DNA of 64,000 bases from Cyclobacteriaceae bacterium (GCA_013141055.1 JABFRS010000001.1:1240001-1304000); one strand, 5' to 3'; positions 19,883 to 29,632 are shown, counted from the first letter of the stretch. Notes: generated from the letters alone by a model not told the origin. Numbers and translations are program-made.

Positions 19883-20680
19883 CTATTGCTCTGAGCGCAG
19901 CAAAAGATCGAGTAATTCTTTATAAAGTTTTGCAGCAAGCATTGCGGTAATTCCGGATGGATCGCGTATTGGATTAAACTCAACAAGATCCGCTCCTATG
20001 ACGGTTGGTGAAAGATTCTGAAGTATGGAAATAACCTCTCTCGAGGAAAGTCCTCCTGGCTCATGATGAGAAACTCCTGGCGCAAAAGCAGGATCGATAG
20101 CGTCAATATCAAGGGAAACATATACCGGCCCTCTGAAGTTAAAGCGATGCTGTGGGTTAAAATTTTTCATATGAATAACTTCAACCCCATACTTCTCGGC
20201 CTGTTCCCGCTGGTGCTGACTCATGGTCCGAATTCCAACCTGAACCAATCTTGTAGCAAGTCCTTCCTCCATAATCCGGGCAAAAGGGCTTGCATGAGAA
20301 AATCTATTGCCTTCGAAATTCTCATAAAGATCGGGATGTGCATCAATATGAAGAATGGTTAAGTCTTTGTATTTGCTGGCAACTCCTCTTATAATAGGGT
20401 AAGTAATGGAGTGATCACCTCCAAGGGAGAGAATTTTGTCATAATTCGAAAGCACTTCCTTAACTGCACTGGTAATAACATCAGAGAAATGAGTATTCTC
20501 TGAAAAATTCAGAGGCCCGAGATCCTTTACGCCAGAATGACTCTTCAAGTCAATAAAATTCTCTGAGAAATAATTTGCTGAGTCAGAATGAAATGCTTCA
20601 CGAATTTTGGAAGGCGCAAGGGCAGGCCCCTTGAGAAAAGATGAATTTGAATCGAAAGGAATATCCAGCGTTGCAATCAT
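19883..20680 (-). CDS. Arginase/agmatinase family ureohydrolase
   Basis: 265 residues. All binuclear Mn-site motifs are present: GGDHS (His90), HIDAHPD (Asp113, His115, Asp117), and SLDIDAIDPAFAPG with the two last Asp ligands, followed by GGLSSRE and the Glu in ADLVEFNP. Enzymes of this family hydrolyse guanidino groups (agmatine, arginine, guanidinobutyrate, formimidoylglutamate); agmatinase-like is the best fit by length and DPAFAPG, but the substrate is not certain. It is the second gene of the operon, 7 bases after the dehydratase and 14 before the amidohydrolase. Confidence 0.87.
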   Translation of the reverse strand: MIATLDIPFDSNSSFLKGPALAPSKIREAFHSDSANYFSENFIDLKSHSGVKDLGPLNFSENTHFSDVITSAVKEVLSNYDKILSLGGDHSITYPIIRGVASKYKDLTILHIDAHPDLYENFEGNRFSHASPFARIMEEGLATRLVQVGIRTMSQHQREQAEKYGVEVIHMKNFNPQHRFNFRGPVYVSLDIDAIDPAFAPGVSHHEPGGLSSREVISILQNLSPTVIGADLVEFNPIRDPSGITAMLAAKLYKELLDLLLRSEQ

Positions 20681-20687
20681 AAGATAT

Positions 20688-22400
20688 TTAGTGAGAGTCT
20701 CTCGTTACTTTACTTCCTGATCCGCCCACCAAAAAATCAAGATCAGCACCTTTGTCTGCCTGCTGTACGTGATTGACATAAAGATTAACATAACCCCGCT
20801 CAACCACCTGTTCAGATTTTTTCCATAAGGATCTTCTTCTTGCCAGTTCCTCCTCCGAAACATCAAGTTGAATGAGTCTTTTCTTCACATCAAGCTCTAT
20901 CATATCTCCATTCTTAACGAGGGCAAGATCTCCACCAATGGCAGACTCCGGTGAGACGTGAAGAATAACGGTGCCAAATGCAGTGCCGCTCATTCTTCCA
21001 TCAGAAATTCTGACCATATCAGTAATTCCTTTATCAAGCAATTTTTTAGGCAATGCCATATTCCCAACTTCCGGCATTCCAGGATAGCCAACAGGGCCTA
21101 CTGATTTCAACACCATCACACATGTTTCATCAATGTCCAGATTGGGATCATTCACACGCGCATGGTAATCTTCGATATTTTCAAATACAACTGCACGTCC
21201 CCTATGCTGCATGAGCGCTGACGTTGCTGCGGATGGCTTCATAACAGCACCGTTGACAGCAAGATTTCCTTTAAGGACTATTATGCCCGCCTCCTTGATA
21301 AGAGGCTGATCATAGGAAGTAATAACTTCATGATTATAGCATTCACATCCTGCCTTAACATTTTCCGCATGTGACCTGCCGGTTACTGTAACGGCGTTCA
21401 TATGAAGTTGAGCCTTCAGTTCATTTATGATAACAGGTAATCCTCCAGCATAATAAAAATCTTCCATGAGAAACTTTCCGGAAGGCATAAGATTTAACAG
21501 CAAGGGAATGCGACTTCCAAGCTTATCAAAATCCTCAAGATCAAGCTTAACTCCAATTCGACCGGCAATAGCAGTAAGATGAATTATAAAATTTGACGAT
21601 CCTCCAACGGCTGCATTTACCTTAATAGCATTTTCAAACGCTTCACGTGTCAATATTTTTGAAATCCGGAGATCCTCTTTCACCATCTCTACAATTCTTC
21701 TTCCTGACAACTGGGCGAGAACTTTCTTTCTGGCATCCACAGCAGGAATTGCCGCAGCACCTGATAAGCTCATGCCCAATGCTTCCACCATGCACGCCAT
21801 TGTTGATGCGGTCCCCATCGTCATACAATGCCCGTGACTTCTGGACATACAGCTTTCAGCGTAAGCATAATCTTCATATGACATCTTACCCGTAGTAAGA
21901 TCATCTGTAAATTTCCATACGTCTGTGCCGGAGCCAATATCTTTACCACGATATTTCCCATTCAGCATCGGACCGCCAGGAACAACGATCGTTGGCAGGT
22001 CGACACTCGCCGCACCCATTAATGTAGAAGGAGTGGTTTTATCGCAACCCGTCAATAGTACAACGCCATCTATTGGATTTCCACGAATAGATTCTTCCGC
22101 ATCCATACTGGCGAGATTTCGAAACAGCATTGCCGTTGGTTTGAGAAGTGTTTCCCCCAATGACATAATTGGGAATTCAACAGGAAAGCCACCAGCTTCC
22201 AACACTCCACGCTTAACAGATTCCGCAAGGTCACGCAGGTGAGCATTGCAGGGTGTGAGCTCAGACCATGTATTACAAATTCCAATTACAGGTCGCCCAT
22301 CAAACATATCTTCCGGAAAACCCTGGTTCTTCATCCAGCTTCGATAGATGAATCCCATCTTATCCTTTTTCCCAAACCATTCGGAACTTCTGTATGGCAT
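20688..22400 (-). CDS. IlvD/Edd family dehydratase, sugar-acid type
   Basis: 570 residues. The N-terminus (PYRSSEWFGKKDKMGFIYRSW) and overall pattern match L-arabinonate/D-xylonate-type dehydratases more than biosynthetic IlvD. Three Fe-S cysteines are visible (NTWSELTPCNAH, LLTGCDKTTP, SRSHGHCMTMG), as is the catalytic Ser in ISDGRMSGTAFGT. Such enzymes convert aldonic acids to 2-keto-3-deoxy acids. It is the first gene of a four-gene operon with a ureohydrolase, an amidohydrolase and a methyltransferase; no matching keto-acid pathway genes are nearby. Some annotation systems would call it dihydroxy-acid dehydratase. Confidence 0.87.
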   Translation of the reverse strand: MPYRSSEWFGKKDKMGFIYRSWMKNQGFPEDMFDGRPVIGICNTWSELTPCNAHLRDLAESVKRGVLEAGGFPVEFPIMSLGETLLKPTAMLFRNLASMDAEESIRGNPIDGVVLLTGCDKTTPSTLMGAASVDLPTIVVPGGPMLNGKYRGKDIGSGTDVWKFTDDLTTGKMSYEDYAYAESCMSRSHGHCMTMGTASTMACMVEALGMSLSGAAAIPAVDARKKVLAQLSGRRIVEMVKEDLRISKILTREAFENAIKVNAAVGGSSNFIIHLTAIAGRIGVKLDLEDFDKLGSRIPLLLNLMPSGKFLMEDFYYAGGLPVIINELKAQLHMNAVTVTGRSHAENVKAGCECYNHEVITSYDQPLIKEAGIIVLKGNLAVNGAVMKPSAATSALMQHRGRAVVFENIEDYHARVNDPNLDIDETCVMVLKSVGPVGYPGMPEVGNMALPKKLLDKGITDMVRISDGRMSGTAFGTVILHVSPESAIGGDLALVKNGDMIELDVKKRLIQLDVSEEELARRRSLWKKSEQVVERGYVNLYVNHVQQADKGADLDFLVGGSGSKVTRDSH

Positions 22401-22518
22401 TTGTTAACGCTATCGATTATTCAATTCCAGCGTTGTTAAAAATACAAACAAAAAGAATACGATTTCCCTGGTGAAGAGAATTCACAATTCAGAAAGAAAC
22501 AAGGAGAACTTGCGTGTT

Positions 22519-22941
22519 TTAATTCAAAGGAGCTCTGGCAAATTCAACAGAAAACTGTTCGCACCAGATGTGCACAAAAGGGTATTGGTCAATTTCAGGA
22601 TTGCCGACCACTTCATAGGTTTGTCTTCCAGTAGTAGATTGAAGCTTACCCACTCTGATATAGTCAGATGCATTCTCGTCTTTACTAAGATAGACTTTTA
22701 GATCAGGACCAGCCTGAGATGAGTACGGATCAAAAACAATATACTTTTTACTATTCTTTTCATAAATAAGAACAGTGCCCGCTGCAGTATGTCCTCCAAT
22801 ACCTACAAACATTCCTGACTTCAGAGGAGTAAGACCTGTAAGATCCACATTGGATGCATCTGCAGGATTAACAGGTGTCGTGAGTTCAGGTTGACATGCA
22901 CTGAGCAAAGCGATGAGAATTATAATGCAGCTTGTCTTCAT
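22519..22941 (-). CDS. DM13 domain lipoprotein
   Basis: 140 residues. Lipoprotein signal with Cys16 (IALLSACQ). The remainder is one DM13 domain: LKSGMFVGIGGHTAAGTVLIYE near the start, PDLKVYLSKD in the middle, and the conserved Cys near the end in VHIWCEQFSVEFARAPL. DM13 is proposed to take part in electron transfer or redox chemistry; evidence is indirect. It follows the beta-barrel gene by 9 bases. Confidence 0.85.
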   Translation of the reverse strand: MKTSCIIILIALLSACQPELTTPVNPADASNVDLTGLTPLKSGMFVGIGGHTAAGTVLIYEKNSKKYIVFDPYSSQAGPDLKVYLSKDENASDYIRVGKLQSTTGRQTYEVVGNPEIDQYPFVHIWCEQFSVEFARAPLN

Positions 22942-22950
22942 AGTGTATTT

Positions 22951-23661
22951 TTAAAGCTTATAACTTACTCCCAATCCAAACATAAACGACTTAACTCTAA
23001 AGCGATCATTTTCTGAAGGGAATTGCTGAACCTTTGTATCTGTCGTATATTCTGTAAACAGGAACTGCAAACCCGCCTTTATACCCCACTTATCATTCAC
23101 CTTATATTTTGCAAAAATCTCAGAGTTAAGACTTCCACGATCATTGTCACTTATCAATAAAACATTAAATGCTGTGGGGCTTGCCTGGGTATTCTTTCCA
23201 GTATAGCCATTGATATAGTTTCCATTCCTGGATCCACCGAAAGAAAAACCAAGTGCATCAATATTAAATCCTGCTGACATCCTTGAAGAAACCTGATATT
23301 GCATATTTATACTGATGTTAATCATATTCACCTGCGGCGAGCTGATCAAAAGAGTGTCCATATTCTTCTCAATGTTGTCCTTGAAAAAGATAAGAGGACT
23401 TGTACTTTCAGATGTAAGTTCGGCTGGAGCTGTTACATAGTATTGATTGGCTCCAAGATAGGATGTAAACCGGGCCCCCACTCCCATTGAAAATTTCTGG
23501 GCCTTTCCCAGTTTCCACATATGAGAGTAATGGATGGCCACACTACCCTGAAATTTTGCAAATGCTATGGTAGCATCAAGACTATTTTCTGCTTTAGACT
23601 GTGAGAACGCTTGCGAACTCAAAATCACTGATAACACAATAAATATTATTCGGAGCGGCAT
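22951..23661 (-). CDS. Outer-membrane beta-barrel protein, function unknown
   Basis: 236 residues with a signal peptide (about 1-20, ending SQAFSQ). Alternating polar/hydrophobic strands and a final aromatic-rich strand (FRVKSFMFGLGVSYKL) are typical of small 8- to 12-strand outer-membrane barrels. No substrate motif recognised. It is followed after 9 bases by the DM13 lipoprotein gene, so the two are probably one transcript. Confidence 0.75.
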   Translation of the reverse strand: MPLRIIFIVLSVILSSQAFSQSKAENSLDATIAFAKFQGSVAIHYSHMWKLGKAQKFSMGVGARFTSYLGANQYYVTAPAELTSESTSPLIFFKDNIEKNMDTLLISSPQVNMINISINMQYQVSSRMSAGFNIDALGFSFGGSRNGNYINGYTGKNTQASPTAFNVLLISDNDRGSLNSEIFAKYKVNDKWGIKAGLQFLFTEYTTDTKVQQFPSENDRFRVKSFMFGLGVSYKL

Positions 23662-23705
23662 TTCGGAGGTTTACGTCAAAAATGAAAAATCAGAGCGTAT
23701 TTTAG

Positions 23706-23721
23706 TGTCACCCAAATGACA
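23706..23721. promoter_or_regulatory. TGTCA-N6-TGACA palindrome
   Basis: Perfect 5-bp half-sites with a 6-base spacer, in the region upstream of the beta-barrel/DM13 pair (start 23661). The geometry is that of Crp/Fnr-type operators. No bound factor can be assigned. Confidence 0.35.
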
Positions 23722-23766
23722 TACGATACTATTTGCTATGATGGTTGTGTAATGCCCAAAATTCTT

Positions 23767-24963
23767 TCAATTCCCTGAATTATGAATTTCCAGTGTATGC
23801 TCCAGATCTGTCAGGATATTCATATAATTAATATATGCATCGTATGGCGTGTTGTAGTGACTGAAGTACTTATGCACGTCACCATCATTCCAGTATTTTG
23901 TGCACATATAATAGAAATGATCTGAGGTAGTGAGTTTCGCCCAACGATCCATCAGGTCTCCGTCTTTTGTTGTGTGAATAGCCTCCTCAAGTTTATATAT
24001 CCTTTCCATGGCGTCGTGCTGCAAACCATTGCCCAACCAGGCTGAAAGATCCCGCTCCATGTCTGCCCAGGAACTTAGCTGATGAACATCATACTCTCCT
24101 CTTGCATCGTACATCTGAATAACTTCAGAAGGTGTCTTGAAATTAAAATCACCGTGCTGAATAATCTCTCTGGGAAGGTGAGCAAGAAAATCGAAGATGC
24201 CTGTCTCTGGCCATTGGTGCTCACCGAAAGTTTCGTAATCCATGAACAAGTTGATTACTTCTCCATTGCCCGCAACCTGATGAACCCACTTTGCAAATTT
24301 TGAAGTCGTCAAAGGCCACTCATCCCAGGCTTTATTTGAAAATCGGAAGGCAATGTCATCAGAGAGTTTATAATTCTTCAATAAGCATTTAATATTGGGA
24401 TTGCCCGGAGGATGGTAAAGAAAATTAGGACTTCGGTGACCGAGGTGATGATCAAGTCCTTCACAGATAATTCCTTTGTAACCCTGTTCTGAAATAAAAT
24501 TGGCAATCTCATTATTATAGATTAGCTCAGTATTTCTGAATACTGCCGGTTCTTGATTAAAATGATCCTTGATCTTGGCTCTGTGTCTCGCAATCTGACG
24601 AAGGAATTCTGCCTTTGAGTACAAGTAGCTTAATGAGTGGTAGTATGTTTCGGAAAGAAATTCAACACAGCCGGTTCTTGCCAATTCCTGAAAAGATTGC
24701 AGCACATCAGGACGGTACTTTTCGAATTGCTCGATCACAGCGCCACTTAATGAATATGAGATTTTGAAATCACCCTTATGCTGATCGATAAGTCGCAGCA
24801 TCGTCTCATTCGCAGGCAGGTAACATTTTCTTGCAACGCGATCCAGGATCTCAACATTTTTTGACTCGTCTTCATAGAAATGATTGTGTCCTATTTTAAA
24901 TACATCATAATCTGTGAGACGAAATGGTTGATGTACCTGGAAATAAAAACAAATCGAAGGCAT
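23767..24963 (-). CDS. Glycoside hydrolase family 57 (alpha-glucan enzyme)
   Basis: 398 residues, no signal peptide, so cytoplasmic. GH57 motifs in order: YFQVHQPFR at the N-terminus, FLSETYYHSLSYL, the nucleophile Glu146 in VFRNTELIYNN, and the acid Asp242 in FMDYETFGEHQ. GH57 holds alpha-amylases, glucanotransferases and branching enzymes acting on alpha-1,4-glucan. It follows the GT4 gene by 10 bases; a GH57/GT4 pair is a common glycogen-metabolism unit in Bacteroidota. Confidence 0.93.
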   Translation of the reverse strand: MPSICFYFQVHQPFRLTDYDVFKIGHNHFYEDESKNVEILDRVARKCYLPANETMLRLIDQHKGDFKISYSLSGAVIEQFEKYRPDVLQSFQELARTGCVEFLSETYYHSLSYLYSKAEFLRQIARHRAKIKDHFNQEPAVFRNTELIYNNEIANFISEQGYKGIICEGLDHHLGHRSPNFLYHPPGNPNIKCLLKNYKLSDDIAFRFSNKAWDEWPLTTSKFAKWVHQVAGNGEVINLFMDYETFGEHQWPETGIFDFLAHLPREIIQHGDFNFKTPSEVIQMYDARGEYDVHQLSSWADMERDLSAWLGNGLQHDAMERIYKLEEAIHTTKDGDLMDRWAKLTTSDHFYYMCTKYWNDGDVHKYFSHYNTPYDAYINYMNILTDLEHTLEIHNSGN

Positions 24964-24973
24964 ATAAAATGAA

Positions 24974-26263
24974 TTATGATTCCTGTAAAAGTGTATCGTA
25001 AACGTTTCTTAGTTTTTTGGCAGCATGATCCCAGGTGAGATCATTCAACTCAAGAGCTGCGCGGTCTGATAAAATTTTGCCCAAAGCAGGGTATTTAAGT
25101 ATTGCGTGAATATAGTTGGCATACTTATCCGTATCCCAGAAATCGGCCTGCAAGGATCCCTTCATTACTTCTGCTGCTCCTGATTGAGAAGATATTACAG
25201 CAGGAACTTTATGATGCGCAGCTTCCAGGGCAGTCAATCCAAAAGGTTCTGATACGGAAGGCATAAAGTATGCATCTGCCATGGAGAGTAATTCATTCAC
25301 TTTTGTCTTTGATAAAAATCCAGTGAAGATAAATTTACTCCCCAGCTTTCTATAAGCAGTTGATTCCAGTAAATGCCCAAACTGATCGCCCGTACCAGCC
25401 ACTACAAATTTCACTCTTGGATAGACACGAACAACTTTTTCAGCTGTCTCCAGTAAAAAATTAGGGCCCTTCTGAGAAGTAATCCTTCCCAGAAAAATCA
25501 CAAGCTTATCCTTTAGTTTATGAACGGATCGTTTTACTGGTATGGGTTCAATTCCATTATGAACGACAGAAATTTTTGACGGGTCTATTTCATAATGTTT
25601 AACGATCTGCTCTTTTGTGTATTCACTGACAGCGACGATGGAGTCTGCTTCAAGCAATCCATCGCGTTCCATCCAATAAATATCATTGCGAACGGTGTCT
25701 CCAACGCGATCTGTTTCGAGAGCATGGACATGAACTACCAATGGCTTACCACTTTGCTTTTTAATTCTGACTGCAGCAGGATATGTCACCCAGTCGTGCG
25801 CATGGATAATATCAAAGTCTCCATCCGAAGCGATTTCAGCTGAAAGCAATGCAAACAAATGAACCTTGTGCATGACGTTAAATCCATACATGTCACGTCC
25901 GGAGAATATTGACCTGATTACATCGATTTTCTGATCGCTTTCCGGATGGTCATTCGAACCAAAAAAACCACTGAATGACGCATTTGTGAAATGATAAGGA
26001 CTTATCTGAAGAGGGATTTTTTCAACACGGGTATTGTCAAATTCAATTTCGAATTGAATACTTTCTATATCAATTTCCTCTTTTGTAAGCTTGTTGAGAC
26101 CTATGATGTTAACATCTTCCAGATCAGAAGCATCGCCTGCTGTTGGTATGATCAGTCGAATCTGAGAATATTGATTCAGTGACTTCACGATGCCATACGT
26201 TGCCACCCCCAAGCCTCCGGTAAAAAGCGGGGGAAATTCCCAGCCAAGCATCAATATCTTCAT
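24974..26263 (-). CDS. GT4 family glycosyltransferase (glycogen synthase-like)
   Basis: 429 residues, GT-B fold. N-terminal domain begins ILMLGWEFPPLFTGGLGVA, the Gly-rich loop of glycogen/starch synthase-like enzymes; C-terminal domain carries FLGRITSQKGPNFLLE and the E-x7-E motif in EPFGLTALEAAHHK. The likely reaction is transfer of glucose from a nucleotide sugar to alpha-glucan in the cytoplasm, supported by the downstream GH57 gene. Acceptor and donor are inferred. Confidence 0.9.
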   Translation of the reverse strand: MKILMLGWEFPPLFTGGLGVATYGIVKSLNQYSQIRLIIPTAGDASDLEDVNIIGLNKLTKEEIDIESIQFEIEFDNTRVEKIPLQISPYHFTNASFSGFFGSNDHPESDQKIDVIRSIFSGRDMYGFNVMHKVHLFALLSAEIASDGDFDIIHAHDWVTYPAAVRIKKQSGKPLVVHVHALETDRVGDTVRNDIYWMERDGLLEADSIVAVSEYTKEQIVKHYEIDPSKISVVHNGIEPIPVKRSVHKLKDKLVIFLGRITSQKGPNFLLETAEKVVRVYPRVKFVVAGTGDQFGHLLESTAYRKLGSKFIFTGFLSKTKVNELLSMADAYFMPSVSEPFGLTALEAAHHKVPAVISSQSGAAEVMKGSLQADFWDTDKYANYIHAILKYPALGKILSDRAALELNDLTWDHAAKKLRNVYDTLLQES

Positions 26264-26395
26264 TACGCAGTTTAATGTGAAAACACGCGATCGGGGTATT
26301 AACCAACGTGGACAGACTGGTAAGTTAAATAGAAATCAGATGAGAAGTCTATTTTTTGAATGATTTATAAGCGGTGAATTTCCGATGTTCCGGCC

Positions 26396-26761
26396 TTATG
26401 GTGTAATCGTAAAATCCTCCTTGGAGGTGACTGTTTTGCCGTTCGTCGTAACCTCAATCTTCCCGCTAGATGCTCCATCAGGAACCGTTACAGTTAGTTG
26501 CGTTGCCGTAGCCGCTGTAACAACGCCAGGAAATTTATTGAAGGAAACAGTATTATTTTCTTTTGTCTCGTCAAAGCTTGCGCCTGAAATTGTTACAACA
26601 GTTCCAGTCGTTCCTGTTAATGGAAGAAAACTTGTAATAGTCAAGCCTGGTTCGGGATCTTCTTTTTTACTGCAGGAAGTAGCAAAAATAAAAACAGCTG
26701 TCATCGCGATCATTAAAATCAATGCGCGGAATAATGCTGGTAAAGGAATATTTGCTTTCAT
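26396..26761 (-). CDS. IPT/TIG-domain lipoprotein
   Basis: 121 residues. Lipoprotein signal with lipobox FATSC (Cys30) and a KKEDPEP linker, then a single IPT/TIG immunoglobulin-like domain (LTITSFLPLTGTTGTVVTISG to the C-terminus). In this phylum such domains usually sit at the N-terminus of longer surface lipoproteins; here nothing follows, and the frame ends cleanly. It may be a complete small surface protein or a shortened relative. Confidence 0.82.
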   Translation of the reverse strand: MKANIPLPALFRALILMIAMTAVFIFATSCSKKEDPEPGLTITSFLPLTGTTGTVVTISGASFDETKENNTVSFNKFPGVVTAATATQLTVTVPDGASSGKIEVTTNGKTVTSKEDFTITP

Positions 26762-26920
26762 AAAACGATTTTTTTACAATTCATATATAGATAACAGTGT
26801 TCCATGAGCTTTTAATCAAATTATTCCTTTTCCAATATTCCTGTAAGCGATACCGTGGACTTATTTCTACAACAAATAAGTAAACAACAGCGTTTTAAGT
26901 GGCATCCTGTTTGCGCAAAT

Positions 26921-28240
26921 ATGTTCATGGCAATTCAAAAATCGATTAACAGTAGTATCATTCTATCCATTGCAATTGTGCTGGGAAGCTGTAATGCTTT
27001 ACAAACGTTCACGTCAATGAACCCTTCTCCAAGAGAAAAATATGTCAACGCGCTGACTAAAACAGGTCTTCTCTCATCTTCCTTAGCTCAGACATGGATG
27101 AATGCCGGAGATGTGGCGCTTCACGATTCAATTATTGTGACGCTGCCTTTTAGGGAAACTGGTTACTTTGCTTCTTCCGAACCATCCGCAAGGTTTTATC
27201 GGTTTGATGTGAAAGACGGGCAGGTGCTTACTTTGACCTCTGCCATTAAGGCGAAAGAAAAATCAAAATTATTTATTGACGTCTTCTTACTTAAAGAAAA
27301 TAAATGGGAGACAGTCGCCTACAGTGATTCACTTTCCCTGACCTACGAACTTCCAAAAAGTGGAAGCTGCATCGTTCGTCTTCAGCCAGAACTATTGGTC
27401 AATATTTATTATTCCATCACGTTAAGTGTGACGCCTGTGCTGATGAATCCGGTAAAGGGTGCTTCCAATAAATCAATTGGAAGTTTCTATGGCGATCCAC
27501 GTGATGGAGGGAAAAGGAAGCATGAAGGTATTGACATCTTTGCTCCTAAAGGAACATTTGTGATTGCCCCCACCGATGGAGTTGTTACGAGAGTAAGCTC
27601 AAGTGTGCTTGGCGGGAAAACTGTTTGGATGAATGATACCAAACGAGGTCACTCATACTATTTTGCTCACCTTGATTCACAGATAGCAATTGCAGGAAGG
27701 AAAGTAAAACAGGGTGATGTTCTGGGAACTGTTGGCAACACCGGAAATGCAATCACCACACCATCGCATCTTCACTTCGGAGTTTTTCAGAATAAAAGCA
27801 TTAATCCAATTGCTTATATCAGGACGATGGAAAAACTTGTCAACGAACTTGCTCCTGATACCTCTTTTCAATCCATTGTATTCAGGACAAAGCAAAAAAT
27901 TACTTCCATTCATAGCGGACCTTCCACCAAACTTGCAGTCCGGGAAAGCTTATCAAAAGATTATTACGTGAGAGTGATTGGACAAAGTGGCGATTGGTAT
28001 CGGGTGAGCACAGCAAACAATCGGGAAGGGTTCATTGAAAAAAGCAAAGTGATCACCGCTGAAAAGGGGAACAAATTTGTAATAAGAAATCCAGCATCTC
28101 TGCTGACCGAAGCTGACAGCCAAGCCGTACCCATCGGCACTGTGACCGGAACAGCAGAAGGTCTCGCATCCTATAAGCAGTTCAGATATATAAAGACTTC
28201 GGATGGACTCAATGGATGGATTGACATCACATTGCTTTAG
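26921..28240 (+). CDS. M23 family metallopeptidase with SH3-like domain, lipoprotein
   Basis: About 439 residues from the chosen ATG. A lipobox (IVLGSC) marks a lipoprotein. The middle is an LytM/M23 domain with zinc ligands in KHEGIDIF and in SHLHFG, and Gly-rich strands KGTFVIAPTDGVVT. The C-terminal about 100 residues form one or two SH3-like domains (IHSGPSTKLAVRE, DWYRVSTANNREGFIEK). It probably cuts peptidoglycan cross-links in the periplasm. The frame extends upstream to a GTG at 26855, but the later start (26921 or 26927) gives a proper signal peptide. Confidence 0.88.
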   Translation: MFMAIQKSINSSIILSIAIVLGSCNALQTFTSMNPSPREKYVNALTKTGLLSSSLAQTWMNAGDVALHDSIIVTLPFRETGYFASSEPSARFYRFDVKDGQVLTLTSAIKAKEKSKLFIDVFLLKENKWETVAYSDSLSLTYELPKSGSCIVRLQPELLVNIYYSITLSVTPVLMNPVKGASNKSIGSFYGDPRDGGKRKHEGIDIFAPKGTFVIAPTDGVVTRVSSSVLGGKTVWMNDTKRGHSYYFAHLDSQIAIAGRKVKQGDVLGTVGNTGNAITTPSHLHFGVFQNKSINPIAYIRTMEKLVNELAPDTSFQSIVFRTKQKITSIHSGPSTKLAVRESLSKDYYVRVIGQSGDWYRVSTANNREGFIEKSKVITAEKGNKFVIRNPASLLTEADSQAVPIGTVTGTAEGLASYKQFRYIKTSDGLNGWIDITLL

Positions 28241-28362
28241 ATTCATCTGCTTCTCAACTGAATTTTTTGTGTAATTTTTTTGTTAACCCATCTTATACGA
28301 TCAGAGTGAATGGGTACAATTTCTTAACATTTAAACATACGTAAGAAAAGGTGCCAATAGCT

Positions 28363-28370
28363 TAAATTTG
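28363..28370 (+). promoter_or_regulatory. Likely -7 box of the desaturase gene
   Basis: TAAATTTG matches TAnnTTTG; transcription would leave an about 90-base leader before the ATG at 28467. No -33 TTG at 19 bases. Confidence 0.4.
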
Positions 28371-28466
28371 TGTCATGACAGAAATGCAATTTTGTTCCAT
28401 TATATTCGTTGTATATACACATCTGTTTTCTCCCTTTCTATCGTAATTCTCAAGAATCAATTAAGA

Positions 28467-29561
28467 ATGTCAGCTTTAAAGACCATATCCTTCGCCGGAA
28501 CGCAACGTGAATTCGCAGCAACGCTTAATAAGCGTGTTAACGAGTATTTCACCAGAAATAAGCTTGCAAAACATGCCAACGGGGAAATGATTGTAAAAAC
28601 GGTTTTTATGTTTTCGCTTTATTTTGTTCCATATGCTTTAATCGTTTCAGGTGTTGTAACTGGAACGCTGGCATTGATCTTATCTGTGGTCGTAATGGGT
28701 TTGGGGCTTTCAGGTATTGGCCTTTCCATTATGCATGATGCTAATCACAGCGCCTACTCAAAGAAGGATTGGGTAAATTCACTTTTAGGTTATTCCATGA
28801 ATCTGATTGGTGCCAACGCATTCAATTGGAAAATGCAACACAATGTTTTGCACCATACCTATACAAATGTTCATGAAGAAGATGAGGATATCAGTCCACG
28901 CGGCGTACTGCGATTGACACCTCACTCAGATTGGAAACGGATTCACAAATACCAGCACATTTATGCCTGGTTTCTGTATGGACTCATGACGATCGTATGG
29001 TTGTTCTTCAAAGATTTTGTTCGCATCTATAATTACCAGACGAACGGAATGGCCAAGAAGCATAAGATCAATATTGTAAGAGAGTGGATTATCTTAATCG
29101 GATCGAAGATTGGTTATATAAGCTACATTTTTATAATTCCTATTGTATTCACTTCCCTTGCCTGGTGGCAAATAATTTCAGGTGTAGTGATGATGCATTA
29201 CATCGCAGGCTTCATTCTTGCCATTATCTTTCAGCCCGCACACGTAATTGAGGGAACCGAATTTCCTCTACCAGATGAAAACAATTCCCTTGAAAATAAC
29301 TGGGCTATCCATCAGCTCCTGACAACCACCAATTTCGGAAACAGAAGCCGTTGGTTCTCATGGTATGTTGGAGGATTGAATTTCCAGATTGAACATCATT
29401 TGTTTCCACATATCTGCCACGTGCATTACAGAAAAATATCTTCCATTGTAAAAGAGACGGCTCTTGAATTTGGCTTGCCTTACAAGAGCGCCAGAACTTT
29501 CATGGGAGCATTGGCTGGACATGCGCGATTATTGAAGCAACTGGGTGCCAGACCAGTGTAA
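28467..29561 (+). CDS. Membrane fatty acid desaturase
   Basis: 364 residues. Integral membrane di-iron desaturase with the three His boxes HDANH (about 90-94), HNVLHHTYTN (about 125) and FQIEHHLFP (about 315), and four membrane-spanning helices. The third box with Gln-x-x-His-His is typical of front-end or acyl-lipid desaturases such as linoleoyl-CoA-desaturase-like proteins. It introduces a double bond in membrane fatty acyl chains; regiochemistry unknown. The frame is open from 28368 but the ATG at 28467 gives the family-like N-terminus and lies after the promoter. Confidence 0.92.
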   Translation: MSALKTISFAGTQREFAATLNKRVNEYFTRNKLAKHANGEMIVKTVFMFSLYFVPYALIVSGVVTGTLALILSVVVMGLGLSGIGLSIMHDANHSAYSKKDWVNSLLGYSMNLIGANAFNWKMQHNVLHHTYTNVHEEDEDISPRGVLRLTPHSDWKRIHKYQHIYAWFLYGLMTIVWLFFKDFVRIYNYQTNGMAKKHKINIVREWIILIGSKIGYISYIFIIPIVFTSLAWWQIISGVVMMHYIAGFILAIIFQPAHVIEGTEFPLPDENNSLENNWAIHQLLTTTNFGNRSRWFSWYVGGLNFQIEHHLFPHICHVHYRKISSIVKETALEFGLPYKSARTFMGALAGHARLLKQLGARPV

Positions 29562-29632
29562 GGCGATTTCAGCAGATTTGGGGAATCCCTTACGTCAGAA
29601 TTCTCACATATTTCCTCATTGAAATTATCCAA

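Noticed and set aside
20688-22400. Biosynthetic dihydroxy-acid dehydratase (ilvD)
   Set aside because: N-terminal sequence and operon context fit sugar-acid dehydratases better, and no branched-chain amino acid genes are nearby.
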